Position numbers and translations under genes: made by a program. A stretch of 64,000 bases of DNA from Zeus faber (taxonomy: Eukaryota; Chordata; Actinopteri; Zeiformes; Zeidae). The DNA lies in assembly GCA_960531495.1 (NCBI GenBank), contig OY482851.1:26610033-26674032 (forward strand), given 5' to 3'. The first letter of the stretch is position 1. The number at the start of each line of letters is the position of its first letter. The notes under the pieces were generated by a model. It was not told the origin of the DNA, did not search any database, and was given only the letters and a program-made list of their open reading frames with translations. Shown piece by piece: positions 1 to 16,988 of the stretch.

Positions 1-1584
1 CTCGGTCATCGGAGCTTCTTTCTGTGCCGAGGCGGTTCTTTATGGGATGGTGCGGTTTGTTTTCATTTGTATCCTAGCTACAGCAGCTACAGTACCTGAC
101 CAAGATAGCGATCACGGTCTTGTTTGGACTCACTGCAACAAATGAACCCAGAGCCATCGTGTAGCTATGACGTGATGTGCAGGACCCCTGTCTGCCTTTT
201 CATTGGATGGTTTAGTTTGATTTAATATGCGGTTGGAGCTTTGCTGCTACTGCAGTCATTGTTGTTTGCGCTTTCGCTGTTCATTGTTTCAATCAAACGC
301 ATGGAAAAGTAACTGTGAATTAGTTGTCAGCTCCGCCTTCCTGTTCTCTGCCCACAATCACGTCCCTTCCCACCCTGCCCCACTGTCCACTCTGCTCTCA
401 GTGAGTGGCTGGCCTCGGCTCCGAGCACACACCAGGGCATGTGGGAGATTAACCGAGCGGGCCTGCCATCTCAGCGGGTTTCTGGACTCCCCTCGGCCCA
501 GTCTGGCCCAATCTGCCAGCTAGCCTCCTGCTCCACCGAGCAGCAGCGGCGGGGCACCACAAGCCCGGCCCGCCTTCATTACGCCTGCCAGATGGGCCGA
601 GAATTAGATCCAAACTCCCACCACGGGGGTGGGTGGCGGAGGAAGTGGTGGAGAAAATGGAGGAGGGAAAAGGGAGGAGGGGAGACTGGGGGCGGGGGGG
701 GGGTGTAATGGTTTTTGTTTTCATTTATGTTGCAAGTTATTACATTTTAATGTAACACCCCTGGGACCTGGCAGCATTAAATGCCTGCTCTTGAATAATC
801 GACACTAACTGCAAGCAAATGCTGGGGAGAAATGAAATTAGCGAGCACAGCAATTTGGCACAGTGATTATCAGCTCCTCAGAGGCACTTCCTGATGATTT
901 AAGAATGCTAACATTTAAGCAAGTCAGATCTCATTACTCTTCAAGGTTAAATCGAGCTGTGTCGGAACGGCGGCAGCTGCTTGATTAGAAATAAGGTTTC
1001 CGCGTCTTTCCCACTCTCTGTCTCCGTCTCCCTTTGTTTTCTCGCGGCTGTTTCCCGCTCGAGAAGCGGCGGCGGCTCAGGACTGAAATCTGTCAGCCCC
1101 GGTGACACCTGGTTGCCAGCTCTTAATTCGATCAGCGATATCCGACATCTTGGGTATAATTTGTCCTCCGCCAGCGTACATCGCTCGCTCACGTCGCATC
1201 GCGACGCTCACCTCCCACGCAGGCTTCAAGTCTGCGCCTAACTCGATTTGAATAGGACCATTTTGGTACACAACGCATTCCGTTTTTTTAACAGAGACAT
1301 AGGGCCCAGCTCCTCGTCGAACAAAAGAAGCGGGGCCCCTTCGGAATGTACTCAGGGAAAGTGTTTACCACGTCGCAGACCGCAGCAACAAATGTTCCAT
1401 TATACTGTATTTCTCTGCCATTCTCCTTGGTCCTATGGAGGCAGAAGTGATTTTCAAGGCAATTTCAACCCTGGCGTCTTCGGGTCCGATGTGTATCTAA
1501 GCCAGCCATTCACATCTGTTCTCCACACAAACCTTGATCCAATTAGGTGACACCAGACGATGGCCTGCACCTCCATGGGCGTCC

Positions 1585-1587
<3 letters not shown>

Positions 1588-1654
<67 letters not shown>
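1588..1654. repeat. (CA)n microsatellite
   Basis: An uninterrupted CA dinucleotide run of about 67 bases. Open frames across it read as poly-Thr-His and are not genes. Confidence 0.97.
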
Positions 1655-1658
<4 letters not shown>

Positions 1659-1698
1659 TGCAACGCCACAGGTCCCTAACCATATGGAAGCTTATTTC

Positions 1699-1733
1699 TC
1701 TTCTTCTTCTTCTTCTTCTTCTTCTTCTTCTTC
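1699..1733. repeat. (TTC)n microsatellite
   Basis: About eleven TTC units 45 bases downstream of the CA run. It is a homopyrimidine tract; apparent poly-Ser or poly-Leu frames are artefacts. Confidence 0.95.
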
Positions 1734-3759
1734 CATTACGAGGCGTCAGATCCTCTTAAAGCTGTTTACCCCACCGTGAACGTGTGTCAGCCCCAGTTTC
1801 CATAAAGGGGCTCAGCCAGGGAAGTGATAGGCGATGAGGACAATGATCCGAGTGTGGCGGATGCACTTGCACTTTACTGTGCTCCACCGCGACAAATCAC
1901 TGCGCCACGAAAAGTTTTTTCGGGTTGTGGGGGGGTGGGAGCATAGGGCTTTCGTTATTCTCCGGTGTATTATTTTATGCAAATGGATGTTTTGGTTTAT
2001 TTTTTGCAGGGGGGGGCGCCTTGAAAGTCAAATGTAATCATCCCCTCGTTCAGGTTATGCTCCGTCTCAAATATGAGGTTGTTTCCTGAGATTGCTTACA
2101 CCAGGTTTGCAATTTGAATTTCTGGAGATCCAAGTATGGAGTCTAATGCTAATCACAACCCACTAGCTGGTATTATTGTTTTTTTTGTGGTTGTTGTTGT
2201 TGTCCTTGTTGATAACAGCTTTATCCGTTGGCAAATTTCAGAACTCGCTTGGCACCCTGAATGAGCTCTTCACGGAGCCTAATGTAGTCGGCCAAGATGG
2301 CGTCGGCACGGTTGGATTCCGCTTCCACCGACTTGTGTGCACCGTAGCGTATCTATTGCCTGTGCATCGCATCACTTTTCCTTCTTTTTTTCACGGCCAA
2401 AAGGATTTGGGGGAATGCAGCGAGGTTATCCCTAGGAACAAGGAAAAAGCCTCTAACTATAACCAGTCATTTCCACATGAAACATTTCTGCTTAAGTATG
2501 ATTAGCAGAGATTAAGGTGGGTTTGTTTTGCTTCATAGAAGGCCCCATGACAGTTTGGAAATGGATTGAGAGCAGCTTTCTCAAGCGCAGCCTCCTTAAT
2601 CCCACGCCAAGAGTTCTCACCCACCTTCGCCGAGTTATTTACATTACATTTCGCACATCAGCTTTGCAGCCGAGGGCCTTAAGGTAATGTGTGTAAAATT
2701 GCCTGAGCCTAAAACCAGCAGAGGCACGGCACATATCGCACGGTATTTCCAGGACTTCTATCAGAGTCTGTTTTTGCAGGGAAAGCGATTCTTCAGCTCC
2801 ACTGGAGGTGATTTTTCTTGTAGTTATTTGAGGGTTAGTCTGACACCGTGGTGTTGCATTAAGCTAAAACAGTGTCTGCTGTAGGGGTTAGCGATACAGG
2901 AGCATAGGCATTTTTTTTTTTCTTCCTTTCTTCCATTTCCAAGAATGACAGAACAGGCAGAGCGGTCAGATGAACCAGTGGTCCATTCTGCCAGCCAGTC
3001 ATGTGAGTCCATCTCAGCAACCAATCCATTCTGCCGTCTTGTATCCCATTTTCATATCATCCCTCTATCATGTATATGAGATTGCGCCCTCGCATGTGCT
3101 GGATGATATGATCCCCAGATAGATTCATTCATACATAATGATAAAAGATGGGTTTGGACAGGGCTACTTATTTGACAATCATTGAAGTGCCAGTGTGATG
3201 GATGGGCGTGGGAGCCCCCCCCGCAGCCGCAACCCCAACTCCAGCCCCGGCCCTGATAACCACGGCTCCCTCGTCTGATCCCACTTTATTTATTTTTCCT
3301 GCCCTGGCTCAAGGTCTTCATTTTGAAAGAGAAATATCAAATTGAATTAAAATTGCCCGCTCACCCAAATCAGAGGCCTGGCATGCCTCGAAGAGCACGT
3401 GTCTGTTCCCGCAACCCGTCGTTGCAAAGTCAATCCCCCCCCACCCCCCCCGCTCCACCCATCGCCTTCTCCCTCTCTCTCTTTTCTCTCGCATGGTAAT
3501 GTGAATTATTCATGCCGGCGGGGCCACAGCGCGCTTCATCATGTTAAAGTGCCCATGACATTACTGATGGAGCCACCAACGCCCCTGCGCAGCTAGCAAT
3601 GCTAATGCATCTGGAAGGGAGGAATGAGAAGGCGCGGCCTGGATTGCAACCCTGCCAAAGGGGTGTGATGCAGGGATTTGAACGGAAAGGCGAAAATCTT
3701 CCATTAAGATGAAATTAGTATTGTTTTCCCACCGACTTGTAAGGGAGGGGATATAAAGT

Positions 3760-3768
3760 ATATACATA

Positions 3769-3837
<69 letters not shown>

Positions 3838-3865
3838 TATGTATATATATATATAGACATATATC
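3760..3865. repeat. (TA)n microsatellite
   Basis: An almost pure TA run with minor interruptions, followed by a short GT run (about 3874-3887). It is palindromic and can extrude as a cruciform, so its length in the assembly may be unreliable. Confidence 0.95.
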
Positions 3866-4174
3866 AATGTATATGTGTGTGTGTGTATCGAGGTGTATAT
3901 TTGTACAGTATGTATACATGTATATACTGCATGTATATATGGTGTCATGGTTCAGTCACTTTTAGTTTTCATTACAAAAAATGAATGCCAGGGAATGTAT
4001 TGCAATGCATTTTTTTCTAATTTCTCATAAAAGAACGATCATAGGTCTATTTCGACTAAACACAATACAGCTTTGGCGACCCATCTGCCGCCGTGACTTC
4101 ATAGCAGTGTACAACACACAAAAAGGTAGAAATTTTTTTTATACATACTGTATAGGTGTATGTATGTCACTATG

Positions 4175-4330
4175 TTCAAGTTCAAGTTCAAGTTCAAGAG
4201 ATAATTTGTCACATACATAAACATACGGTCGTACATATATGCAGTGAAATGTCATGACACCCGGTGATTACGCAAAAGCTCTATAAGCTCGCGCGGTGCT
4301 CGCGGCCGCAAGGGGCGGCGCCACAATCGC
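4175..4330 (-). mobile_element. 3' tail of a LINE (LINE-2-like), minus strand
   Basis: Four tandem TTCAAG units (4175-4198) lead into GAGATAATTTGTCACAT and then GCAGTGAAATGTC. On the minus strand this reads as a LINE 3' untranslated end with an AAATTATCTC-type signal and a (CTTGAA)n terminal repeat, the way L2-type LINEs end in short tandem repeats instead of poly-A. Only the tail is recognised; the 5' boundary near 4330 is a guess. Confidence 0.5.
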
Positions 4331-7300
4331 GATTCTGGTGATTGTTTACTACAGTAATTCTGCTGTTCTCTGCTACTAGCACTACTATTGCTGAATTTTA
4401 CCACATCGAATGTTCGAAACAGTTGAGTAAATTGGTTTAGCATCTCCAATTTGAATAAGAGAACCAAATAATGACTGACTGATTGATTGATTGACTAACT
4501 AAACATTTCCAATAGCCTTACAGTCGTATAGATCACATAGATTCAGGTAATGCATCTATAACAGTGAAATATAAGCATTTTTAACTTTTGTTTACCACAG
4601 TTAGAGACTACTTCCAGGTGGCAACTACTTAAATATACATTAAAGTTGGACCGTCTATCTTTATTGACAAGATTTCCGTCTAGTGGAATGGCTCCATGAG
4701 GTCCTCACACAGTGCAACAGTGTGAGTGCATGTCTGCTTCCTCACGTCAACAGGAGCTCTCCTCCACAATAAACGAAAGCTAAATTGAAAACGCGTCTTC
4801 CTGCTCTTTCTGACTATGTCCGGGTAGGACCCAAGGGATCACCTTGTGATAGTGTGTGTACCGTGATTGGTGCTCTAATGCCGCTCCATTGTGTAACCCT
4901 GAAATTCAATAAGCCTGGCTCAATTGTAAGTGCAAAGAATTAACTGATCGTGATATTGCATGTAGCGCATCAATTTAACCGGTGGAAGAATGGATGCCTG
5001 CGTTGAATGGCGCTGTAGTGCACATAATGTCCGCCCGCAGGGAGAGCACATCATTCAGCCGCACTTTTTGTCCTTCTGGTGTTTCGTATTCATGGCTAAG
5101 AATGCTCCGATTGATACGGATTTCTAAACCAGCGCGCTATCACATCTCGCATCTTTTTTTTTTTGTACTTTTTCATATCCGCACAGCAAACGCATGCAAA
5201 TGGTGGCCTCTCCCAAACTGTTATTTTTCAGTGTTGTAAATCGATCTTGCAATGAGCTGGGTGCAACCTGTCAGAGACGAAATGGATGGGTGGTGTCGGT
5301 GCGGATGGGGACTATTTCCACTGTCGGTTTGCGTTGAAGCAGCCTCCGAGGTGCTCTCTGTGAAGCTCTCCTCGCCTTTTCAGAAACCACCCGCGCATCT
5401 CTAAAGGTCCCGAGCGAGATGAGCACAACCGATACTGCGGTTCCCACACACTTTGCCTTCTGAAATTTCACAAGCGATAGTGGTTACTGACAGAGGGGGG
5501 CCGGATAAAATCTCACCTGATTAGGAAAAAAAACTGACAAAGAAAGAGTGAGAGAGAGCAAGAGAGGCAGTGAAAAAGAATTGAGGCTAGGCAAGTGTGA
5601 AAGAAAACAAAGGGTAGATAGTGGGCCTCTTCCGGCCTGTGAGGTTGCGTTTCGATTCGCATTCGTAGCTTCAGTCAAAATGAAAAAAATTACAAACCGC
5701 ATCGGCCTGGTTTCATCTTTTGTCGACTGAAACTGCTCGAGGCGGAGGACACAAGGCTTACTCTTTATATTCATTTCGATGAAGACTCATTTGGCGCTTA
5801 ACAGTCAACAAAAAAAATCACTGTTACTTTGTCACACCTTTCGAAAGACGTCTCAAAAGTCCCGACACACGCGGCACGACACCCACGGCCCCAAATGAAA
5901 CATCCTGTTTCGTAACAGAAACCCTCTCATTCATCACCTCATCTTTTTGATGGTGCATCATCAGCTTCAGGGCCTGACCCGGGCATGCCATGTGGAATTT
6001 TGGAGGAGGGATCCTCCAGGGTGCGAAATATGAGCCCGGCCCCACGTAGACATGAGGTCCGACCTGAAAATAGCCAAGGAGCTGCCCCCCCTTGGGGGAA
6101 GTAACGCTGTAAATTACAGATGCTATCACGCTCCAATTAGCTGTCCTCATTGTCAAGAATAACAGAGAAGGAAGGATTGAGGATGATGGCATCAACCTGT
6201 TTATTCATGTTCAGATCATCTGTCCCAAACATAGTGGCTCCTTTAAAGTGGCAATCCATAAGGTTGTCTATGGTGGTGAATTACACTAGAAGTCCAACGA
6301 TCATATCTGAAAATGCAATGTTTAGATGGTAGTTTATTTTCTTAAAAGTATGCCCCCTTCTGGTTGACTGATTTGTTTTGGTTTTTCTTGGTCACAGGTG
6401 GTGGGGAGGGTGTATTTATCATCCGGGGGTGCTGTTAATTTAAAAAGAAAAATGTATATCAAGATTTTACTGACCACAACTACGCTGCTTTATCACATCT
6501 ACACTGCTGCCGTTCACTTCCTGCGTGTGCCCAAATAAGTGCATTCTTGCTGGGAAAAGCGGACCCTGCCGCCAACAATGCAAACGGCATGCAGAGGAGA
6601 ACATTCAACACACAACGCAAAAACATTGAAAAGCTGTTTAGTGCCAGCTTACTAAAGTATCAAAAATGGGATTTTTTTTTTCCCGACAAAATAATATCGT
6701 GGCTTACCACTTTAAATCGTTGTTTTCAAAAAGCAATAATCAGATGCTACTATAAACTCTATATTTTAAACAACATATGGTTGGTGGGAGAAGCGTGTGG
6801 CATATTGGTTCCCCAATGAATCACCTGAATCCCAAGATGGATTCTCCTGGGAGGTTTTTTTTTTTTGGAAATCAGAAAATCTCTATAATTGGGACAATCG
6901 TTTCAGTTGTGTACCCCCTCAGAGTTTCACTAAATTGACAGATGTCACAGTGCTTGTTAGCAGAGCTGCCATAGGCCCTCATCGCCGTGACGGCTCAGTC
7001 ACCATCCATTACGCTGACTGCGAGACTCCGCTTCTCACAGCTGACACCAAATATTGGTATTGCTGCTAAATCTTTAAAAAAAAAAGAGATGCGACATTAA
7101 TGAAGAGAAAAATAAACAGGAGGCTTGTCAGCGGGAGGTGGGTGGCTGTCCCTTGGGAGAGGCGTCTCAGGGGTATGGAAATAGCTGTAGCATCACCCAC
7201 CAGGGATGACAGCGCCTCCTCTTGCAGCCCTCCCCTCGTCTCTCCCCCTTCCAGAGCCTCGCAGCTATTAAGGTAGCGCCGGTGCAGTGTTACAGCCAGG

Positions 7301-9273
7301 CAGGAAAGCTTTCACTTCCACTCCGAAAGCAAGCCTTCGGGGTAATGTTAGGTCTTTTCATGAGTTACAAATATGTAATTAGACAAATTAGCTCAGCAGA
7401 CACTCAGGGTTGTGTTTTTTAATGGCTCCGTGTTGCCTAGGTTGGTAATTAGCAGGCAGCCGCTGCTACCAAAAATCACACGTTGCACCCGAGGCCTCAG
7501 ATCCGTAACCTGACAACCAGCAGCAGCGGGGTAATGACGGCTTAGGCCAGGTTTGATGCCGGAATTCATGCTGAGCCACCGTGTGAATCTCGTTTATGCC
7601 CGTGTATCGTTATTTCTTCCTGAGCGAAAACAGCGTCCGCCTCAGCGCAGCCATGTATTCAATCCGAACGGAACGCGGCGGTTCTTGGCCTCCGAGGCGC
7701 AGACTTTCATTTGAGCCAATCACCTTTATGGCTCAGTTCATCAGGGCCACTAGCCTACGTGTCCAGGTCTCTTGTTTTGAGTAGCACCCTGGGAACCCAG
7801 GGGCCATCTCCGCACACTGAGCTCCTGTCGCATTTTTTAATGACTTGCCGATGGTGATTTTCAGCGAGTGCCTGTTTTTATTGGTTTGGAATAAATTCCC
7901 CCCTTCCCCGTGACACGAGACATTCCCTTTAAATTGGATAGAAGGCGCTGAATGCCAAGTTGGAAATGGCCTTACAAAATGCAGATTAACTTGTGAGGGG
8001 ATTTATATGTCTATTCACCGCATGTGTCCATATTAAATTTGTGGCACAGAGCTTATCTCAATGTGACTTGGCTGTGAGCATCCCACTGATGTTGATACAA
8101 TGATGTCTTGATGAATCTTCATACGGAGCAGAAAATTGATTTTCTATCACAGTGTTCCCATTTATTTGGACACCTCCTCAGGCGCTAGGGCATGTTTTTA
8201 ATATTTACAGATTTCGTAAAGTCTGTGAGTATTTGGAAACCATCCTCCATGCAATTCGGCGTTCACAAACTGTACGTCATATATTTATTCGATACTTTTG
8301 TATCTATTATATAGTCTCGGATGTACGAATGGCCAGCTTCTTTTATCAGGAACACCCCTTGGTGATGCTTCGTTTAGCAGATCGTTTTTGGTTTATTCCA
8401 GCCAAAATAAAATGAGATGCCACCAGTAGCTGTTGTGGCTGTAACTGCCATTCGCCCCAACCTGCAGTGGCCTCGATTGGTATTGGACCGCACGCTGTGG
8501 CCAAGTCGTAATTTCTGTGGGGAGTTACCGTCCAGCCCAACACGCCGCCGACCCGGCTTGACACCGGGAAACGATGATTGGGGACAAAGCGCCGCAAGTG
8601 GATAGCGACACACATCCACAGGCACTTTGTGGACCGCAGAGATAAGGTTGGAGCCCGCGGCCATGACAGGGGAAAGGACACAACACTGCAGCCCTCCGGC
8701 CAAATGGGCCAGCGCAGGGTAATGAGTGCCAGACCTCAGCATGGATACAGCCCAGCCTACAAGACAGGGGTGTGGGGCGGCTCTGCCTTGCTGCTGTAGT
8801 TTAGTTGAGAGAGCATTTGCATTATTCAGAGGAAATATAGGTTCTGTGTTTCAGCTGCAGGACACATTTACACGCTGTAACATATAAGATCTGATTGGTA
8901 CATTCGAACCTCGTGAACAGCGGATTTAGACAAAGGACGAGAGACATGTAATGGTTATTTTGTCATATGTACGATTAGAGCCCAAAATACAATTGTATGA
9001 ACAGGTGGCCCGGAGTGCCTAATCTCTTGGAGGGAAGTTGATATTGTATCCCAATTGGAATGCAATAGATAATTCAGTTCAAGCACAAGTAAGGAGGAGG
9101 AAACTCCCATCTTTGAAAAACTAGCTGTCAACTCACGGAGAGCCAGTGAGCATCATCAGAGGGCACAATCCGAGTTGAAAAATACTTTTAATTTTGAGCA
9201 CTTTCTTTTTTCAAGCATGGCTGGGGGTGGCCCATTCGTTGTGTGATGCCTTCAGTTTCCTCTAATGGAATCG
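4331..9273. other. Unique non-coding (intronic) DNA with enhancer-like blocks
   Basis: No gene is supported. A 123-codon minus-strand frame at 5824-6195 has no recognisable domain. Candidate constrained blocks by eye are 5940-6150 (ends in CTCCAATTAGCTGTCCTC), 7090-7470 (GACATTAATG, CAGCTATTAAGG, TATGTAATTAGACAAATTAG, TTGGTAATTAGCAGG) and 7795-8060 (TTTTTAATGACTTGCC and GCAGATTAACTTGTG). Several TAATTAG cores in the second block fit clustered homeodomain sites. The remainder, including 4331-5900 and 8100-9270, shows nothing specific. Confidence 0.35.
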
Positions 9274-9313
9274 CTCTCTCTCTCTCTTTTTCTCTCTCTC
9301 TCTCTCTCTCTCT
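9274..9313. repeat. (CT)n microsatellite
   Basis: A CT run interrupted once by TTTT. It lies 16 bases before a CA run, forming a compound repeat. Confidence 0.95.
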
Positions 9314-9326
9314 TTATTTTTTCTAT

Positions 9327-9328
<2 letters not shown>

Positions 9329-9383
<55 letters not shown>
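9329..9383. repeat. (CA)n microsatellite
   Basis: A CA run ending in CACTCACTCA. It is the second half of the compound CT/CA repeat. Confidence 0.96.
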
Positions 9384-9387
<4 letters not shown>

Positions 9388-10063
9388 TCAGCCTCTGTGT
9401 ACCGAGCCCGCCCATGGCGGCAGACATGTAGCATCGTTTGATTCCAGCCAATAACCCAGAGTTAGCCCAGAGACAGGCACAAATAAATAGTGACCTCCCT
9501 GGGTTCCTCCAGCCGCCCGGTGTGAGGTGTAAGGTGCCAGCAACGCCCAAGGCCCCCTCTGCTCCTCCACCTCCGGAGAAGAAGGACCAACCCACACACA
9601 CACAGATATAAACACATAATGATCAAAGCCGCTCCCTGAGCTTATTCACATAAAGAAAACACTTGACTTATTCTGTAGATGCAGATATATCACATTCTTT
9701 AAGCGACGCCATCAACACTTCTCTGTTGACGCGTTGAGGGGTAGGAGCCAAGAAGTGGTAATGAAGTGTGAAGCGCTGCTTCCTTCTGTTTAAGGGTCGA
9801 CGCACCGTGCCCTTCTGCAGCTCCACCCGCCGCCTGTTGAGCACCTCGTTCGATCAACCGTCGCTCTTGGCCACTTTGTTCCGATTCCACTTTTTTTCGC
9901 CTCAACGGTGTTGATTTGGCGAGTGCGGGTTGAGCTTTGGCATCATGATGCCCACTTCTTATGTTTTAGAAGATTTTATTTTGCGTCTTTCCAGCGAAAT
10001 TATGGCTTGGCAGATGGACATATGATAGATAAATGCATAGATGGATGATGGATGGGTGGAAGG

Positions 10064-10064
<1 letters not shown>
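9384..10064. other. Non-coding DNA without recognised features
   Basis: Unique mixed-composition sequence between microsatellites. No gene, splice pattern or element end was recognised. Confidence 0.4.
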
Positions 10065-10102
<38 letters not shown>

Positions 10103-10148
10103 CAGATAGACAGATAGATAGACAGATGGATGGATAGATGGATAGATA
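10065..10148. repeat. (GATA)n microsatellite
   Basis: GATA tetranucleotide units with a few GACA variants, flanked on both sides by degenerate GGAT units. Frames across it give Ile-Tyr-Leu-Ser periodic peptides and are not genes. Confidence 0.95.
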
Positions 10149-10585
10149 GTTATTTTTTCACCAGTATTACATCTTCTCCTTAAGATGTTAATTAATAGCG
10201 CTTTATATTCACAGCGTCGTTTGCAACCCAACATCTCACCCAAAACATGCAATTGTTTTGTTTTTTTGTTAGTGTTTTTCTCCCCCGTGTTTGTTTTTTT
10301 TTGCTTTGTTTTTTTTGTCATGTTGTTCTACCTCAGGAAAAGCGTGAAATCACAATTTCCGTCTATCTTGCCCCGGAATCTGTAATAACAGCCTGCCTCG
10401 CGCAGCGGACGCCAGGGAGATGAGCGATGGGTGAGAGAGTGAATCCATCTTTTGTCACATTTAATACTGCCGCCTTATCGCCAGGCAATGACGAGCTCAA
10501 ACGAGCCGGCGCTGCAATTACCGCAGTGCGAAATGAACGCTTATGTGTCTGTGCGTGCGCGTGTATGTGTGTTGCGTGTCTGGGC

Positions 10586-10630
10586 GGGTGGTGGTGGTGG
10601 TGGTGATGGTGGTGGTGATGGTGGTGATGG
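10586..10630. repeat. (GGT)n / GGTGAT triplet repeat
   Basis: GGT triplets with interspersed GAT. The reverse frame is poly-His, an artefact of the repeat. Confidence 0.9.
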
Positions 10631-10797
10631 GGTATTTGTGGAACCATTTACGCCTTGCTGATGAGACATCCTGCTGCTCCTGTCACCCACCCCCCACCCC
10701 ACATACACACCAACACACACACCTCCCTGTCCTCATCCGCACCGGGACACCTGTAATTAGGCAGCGCAGTGTAATGTGCGCAGGCATGTCGCCGGCG

Positions 10798-10832
10798 CTC
10801 ACACACATACACACACACGCACACGCACACGC

Positions 10833-10872
<40 letters not shown>
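10798..10872. repeat. (CA)n microsatellite with CACG variants
   Basis: A CA run with four CACG units near its left end, a CpG-bearing variant that can mutate into or out of the CA phase. Confidence 0.95.
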
Positions 10873-10875
<3 letters not shown>

Positions 10876-11010
10876 GCTTCTCTCTCTCCGGCGCTTCCGT
10901 CGTCCTTCAAACTGAACACAGGGGCAGTGTTTGAGGGGCTTGCGGTGACACTGCACGCAGAGGGAAACAGAGGTGTCAAATAATGTCCACCCAACCCGAC
11001 TCACAACCGC

Positions 11011-11013
<3 letters not shown>

Positions 11014-11105
<92 letters not shown>

Positions 11106-11118
11106 TGTGTGTTTGTGT
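11014..11118. repeat. (GT)n followed by (GTGC)n compound repeat
   Basis: A GT run (11014-11040) passes directly into about 16 GTGC units (11041-11106), then a few more GT units. It is a perfect alternation of purine and pyrimidine over more than 90 bases, which favours left-handed Z-DNA. Confidence 0.97.
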
Positions 11119-11225
11119 CCGTGTCCGGCAGCGACTGTCGCCCCCAAACAGCAGAGGTTCCGAGTGATGGGCTGCGGATGACAGCTCATCCAATCTGCCA
11201 CTGGGCAGGTTAAGGGACCCTTATA

Positions 11226-11228
<3 letters not shown>

Positions 11229-11276
<48 letters not shown>
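11229..11276. repeat. (TC)n microsatellite
   Basis: A pure TC run of 48 bases. Confidence 0.97.
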
Positions 11277-11279
<3 letters not shown>

Positions 11280-11351
11280 CCCTCGTCCACTTAGCCGCTG
11301 CCACCAGTCACGTTAGAGGCCTTCCAGCCCTCCGCTTTTCCTTTACTCCCG

Positions 11352-11359
11352 TTCTCTCG

Positions 11360-11396
<37 letters not shown>
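11352..11396. repeat. (TC)n microsatellite, second copy
   Basis: A TC run with minor interruptions, 76 bases after the previous one. Confidence 0.95.
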
Positions 11397-11399
<3 letters not shown>

Positions 11400-11447
11400 T
11401 CCCTGTTGTGACGGCTTGTGACGGGGCTCACAGGGGGGAGTGGAGGC

Positions 11448-11472
11448 GGGGGGGGGGGGGGGGGGGGGGGGG
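11448..11472. repeat. Poly-G tract (about 25 G)
   Basis: An uninterrupted run of G. It is able to form G-quadruplexes and is prone to length errors in sequencing. Confidence 0.95.
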
Positions 11473-11560
11473 CAGGTTTGTTTTTCTGTTTATTTCCAAG
11501 TGGGTTTCTCTATGTAAAAAAGTCCTTGGCATGGTGCAGTTGCTGAGCATGTTATTATGA

Positions 11561-11566
11561 TGTGTG

Positions 11567-11598
<32 letters not shown>

Positions 11599-11608
11599 TG
11601 TGTTTGTA
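11561..11608. repeat. (GT)n/(GTGC)n compound repeat
   Basis: GT units (11561-11580) change into GTGC-type units, repeating the architecture seen at 11014-11118 on a smaller scale. Confidence 0.93.
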
Positions 11609-16199
<4,591 letters not shown>

Positions 16200-16200
<1 letters not shown>

Positions 16201-16988
16201 TTCCATTCCCTGTCTAGATTTCAACGGGACTACAACTTTTACCGATACTGCTTATCGATCCGGTACTTTAACTGTACTCTTATTGTTTTTTTTAAGAGAA
16301 AAACTACAATTAAGAGCAGAATTAACACTCCTATATTTTCTGTGCATTATGCATACAATAGAAAAATCCCCACGCGTGGTTTCTATTGTTTGTCTTCTGA
16401 CTGAATTTGATGTTTAATTTAATTACTTTTCATGTCACGTTATGGGATTGGCGGTCGAAAATGGTGCATTTCTCCGTGTGTATGTGATGAACTTTAGCTA
16501 AATGTTTCAAAAGATTGCTCGTGTTTGCCCTCACATGCAAAAGACCAGTTGCACTTGTGGCAACGAGCATCGGTCGGCATCAACTCCGGTGAAATTCAAC
16601 CGGACTTTTGTGCGGTTTAATTCTCTCCGCCATTGTCACTCATTCAGAGCAGGGTCTCCTCGTGCGTGTGTGAGAGCCAGGCAGAGGGAGCCGGCCCCGC
16701 CCCCCTCGCACATACTGTATCTCCATATATCTGGCCATGGAGCGGGACAGAGAGAGAGAGAGAGGAGATGTCTCTTCTGATAATAACGAAAATGCTCCTT
16801 AGACGAATATCTTAATCTTATTGCAAGTTAGAAACGGGTTATATAGCCTAAATAAATAGAAAATCAATTTCCTTCATTTCTCCAATACCGTTAACAGTAC
16901 CGGAAATGTCGGAGCTTATCGATACTGCAGTCATTGATAATTTAGCCCCGGGCCCATAAAATACCAGGTCTCGGTACCCAACCCTCGT
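16200..16988. mobile_element. hAT-like non-autonomous DNA transposon remnant
   Basis: The right end (16861-16988) carries CCAATACCGTTAACAGTACC, GCTTATCGATACTGCAGT and a terminal GGTACCCAACCCTCG. Read in reverse this is the GGGTTGGGTACCGA-type end found in many fish hAT elements. The left part holds ACCGATACTGCTTATCGATC (from about 16237), an inverted relative of the right sub-terminal sequence. No transposase frame survives and the left boundary is uncertain, so this is a degraded copy. Confidence 0.45.

Larger units (their letters stand above)
1..3757. other. Unique non-coding (intronic) DNA with enhancer-like blocks
   Basis: No gene is recognised; open frames here are short and show no domain. 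Three blocks look like constrained non-coding DNA by eye: 720-975 (mixed AT-rich sequence with TTTAATG, AATAATCGAC, GTGATTATCAG), 2480-2700 (TATGATTAGCAGAGATTAAGG), and 3285-3620 (TCAAATTGAATTAAAATTG, then GTGAATTATTCATG and CTAGCAATGCTAATGC). The segment also holds a CA and a TTC microsatellite. Calling these blocks enhancers is inference from composition and homeodomain-like TAAT/ATTA motifs; no alignment was possible. Confidence 0.35.

Noticed and set aside
10648..11193. 181-codon minus-strand frame with Thr-His and Arg-Thr-His-Ala repeats
   Set aside because: Translation of the CA and GCAC arrays.
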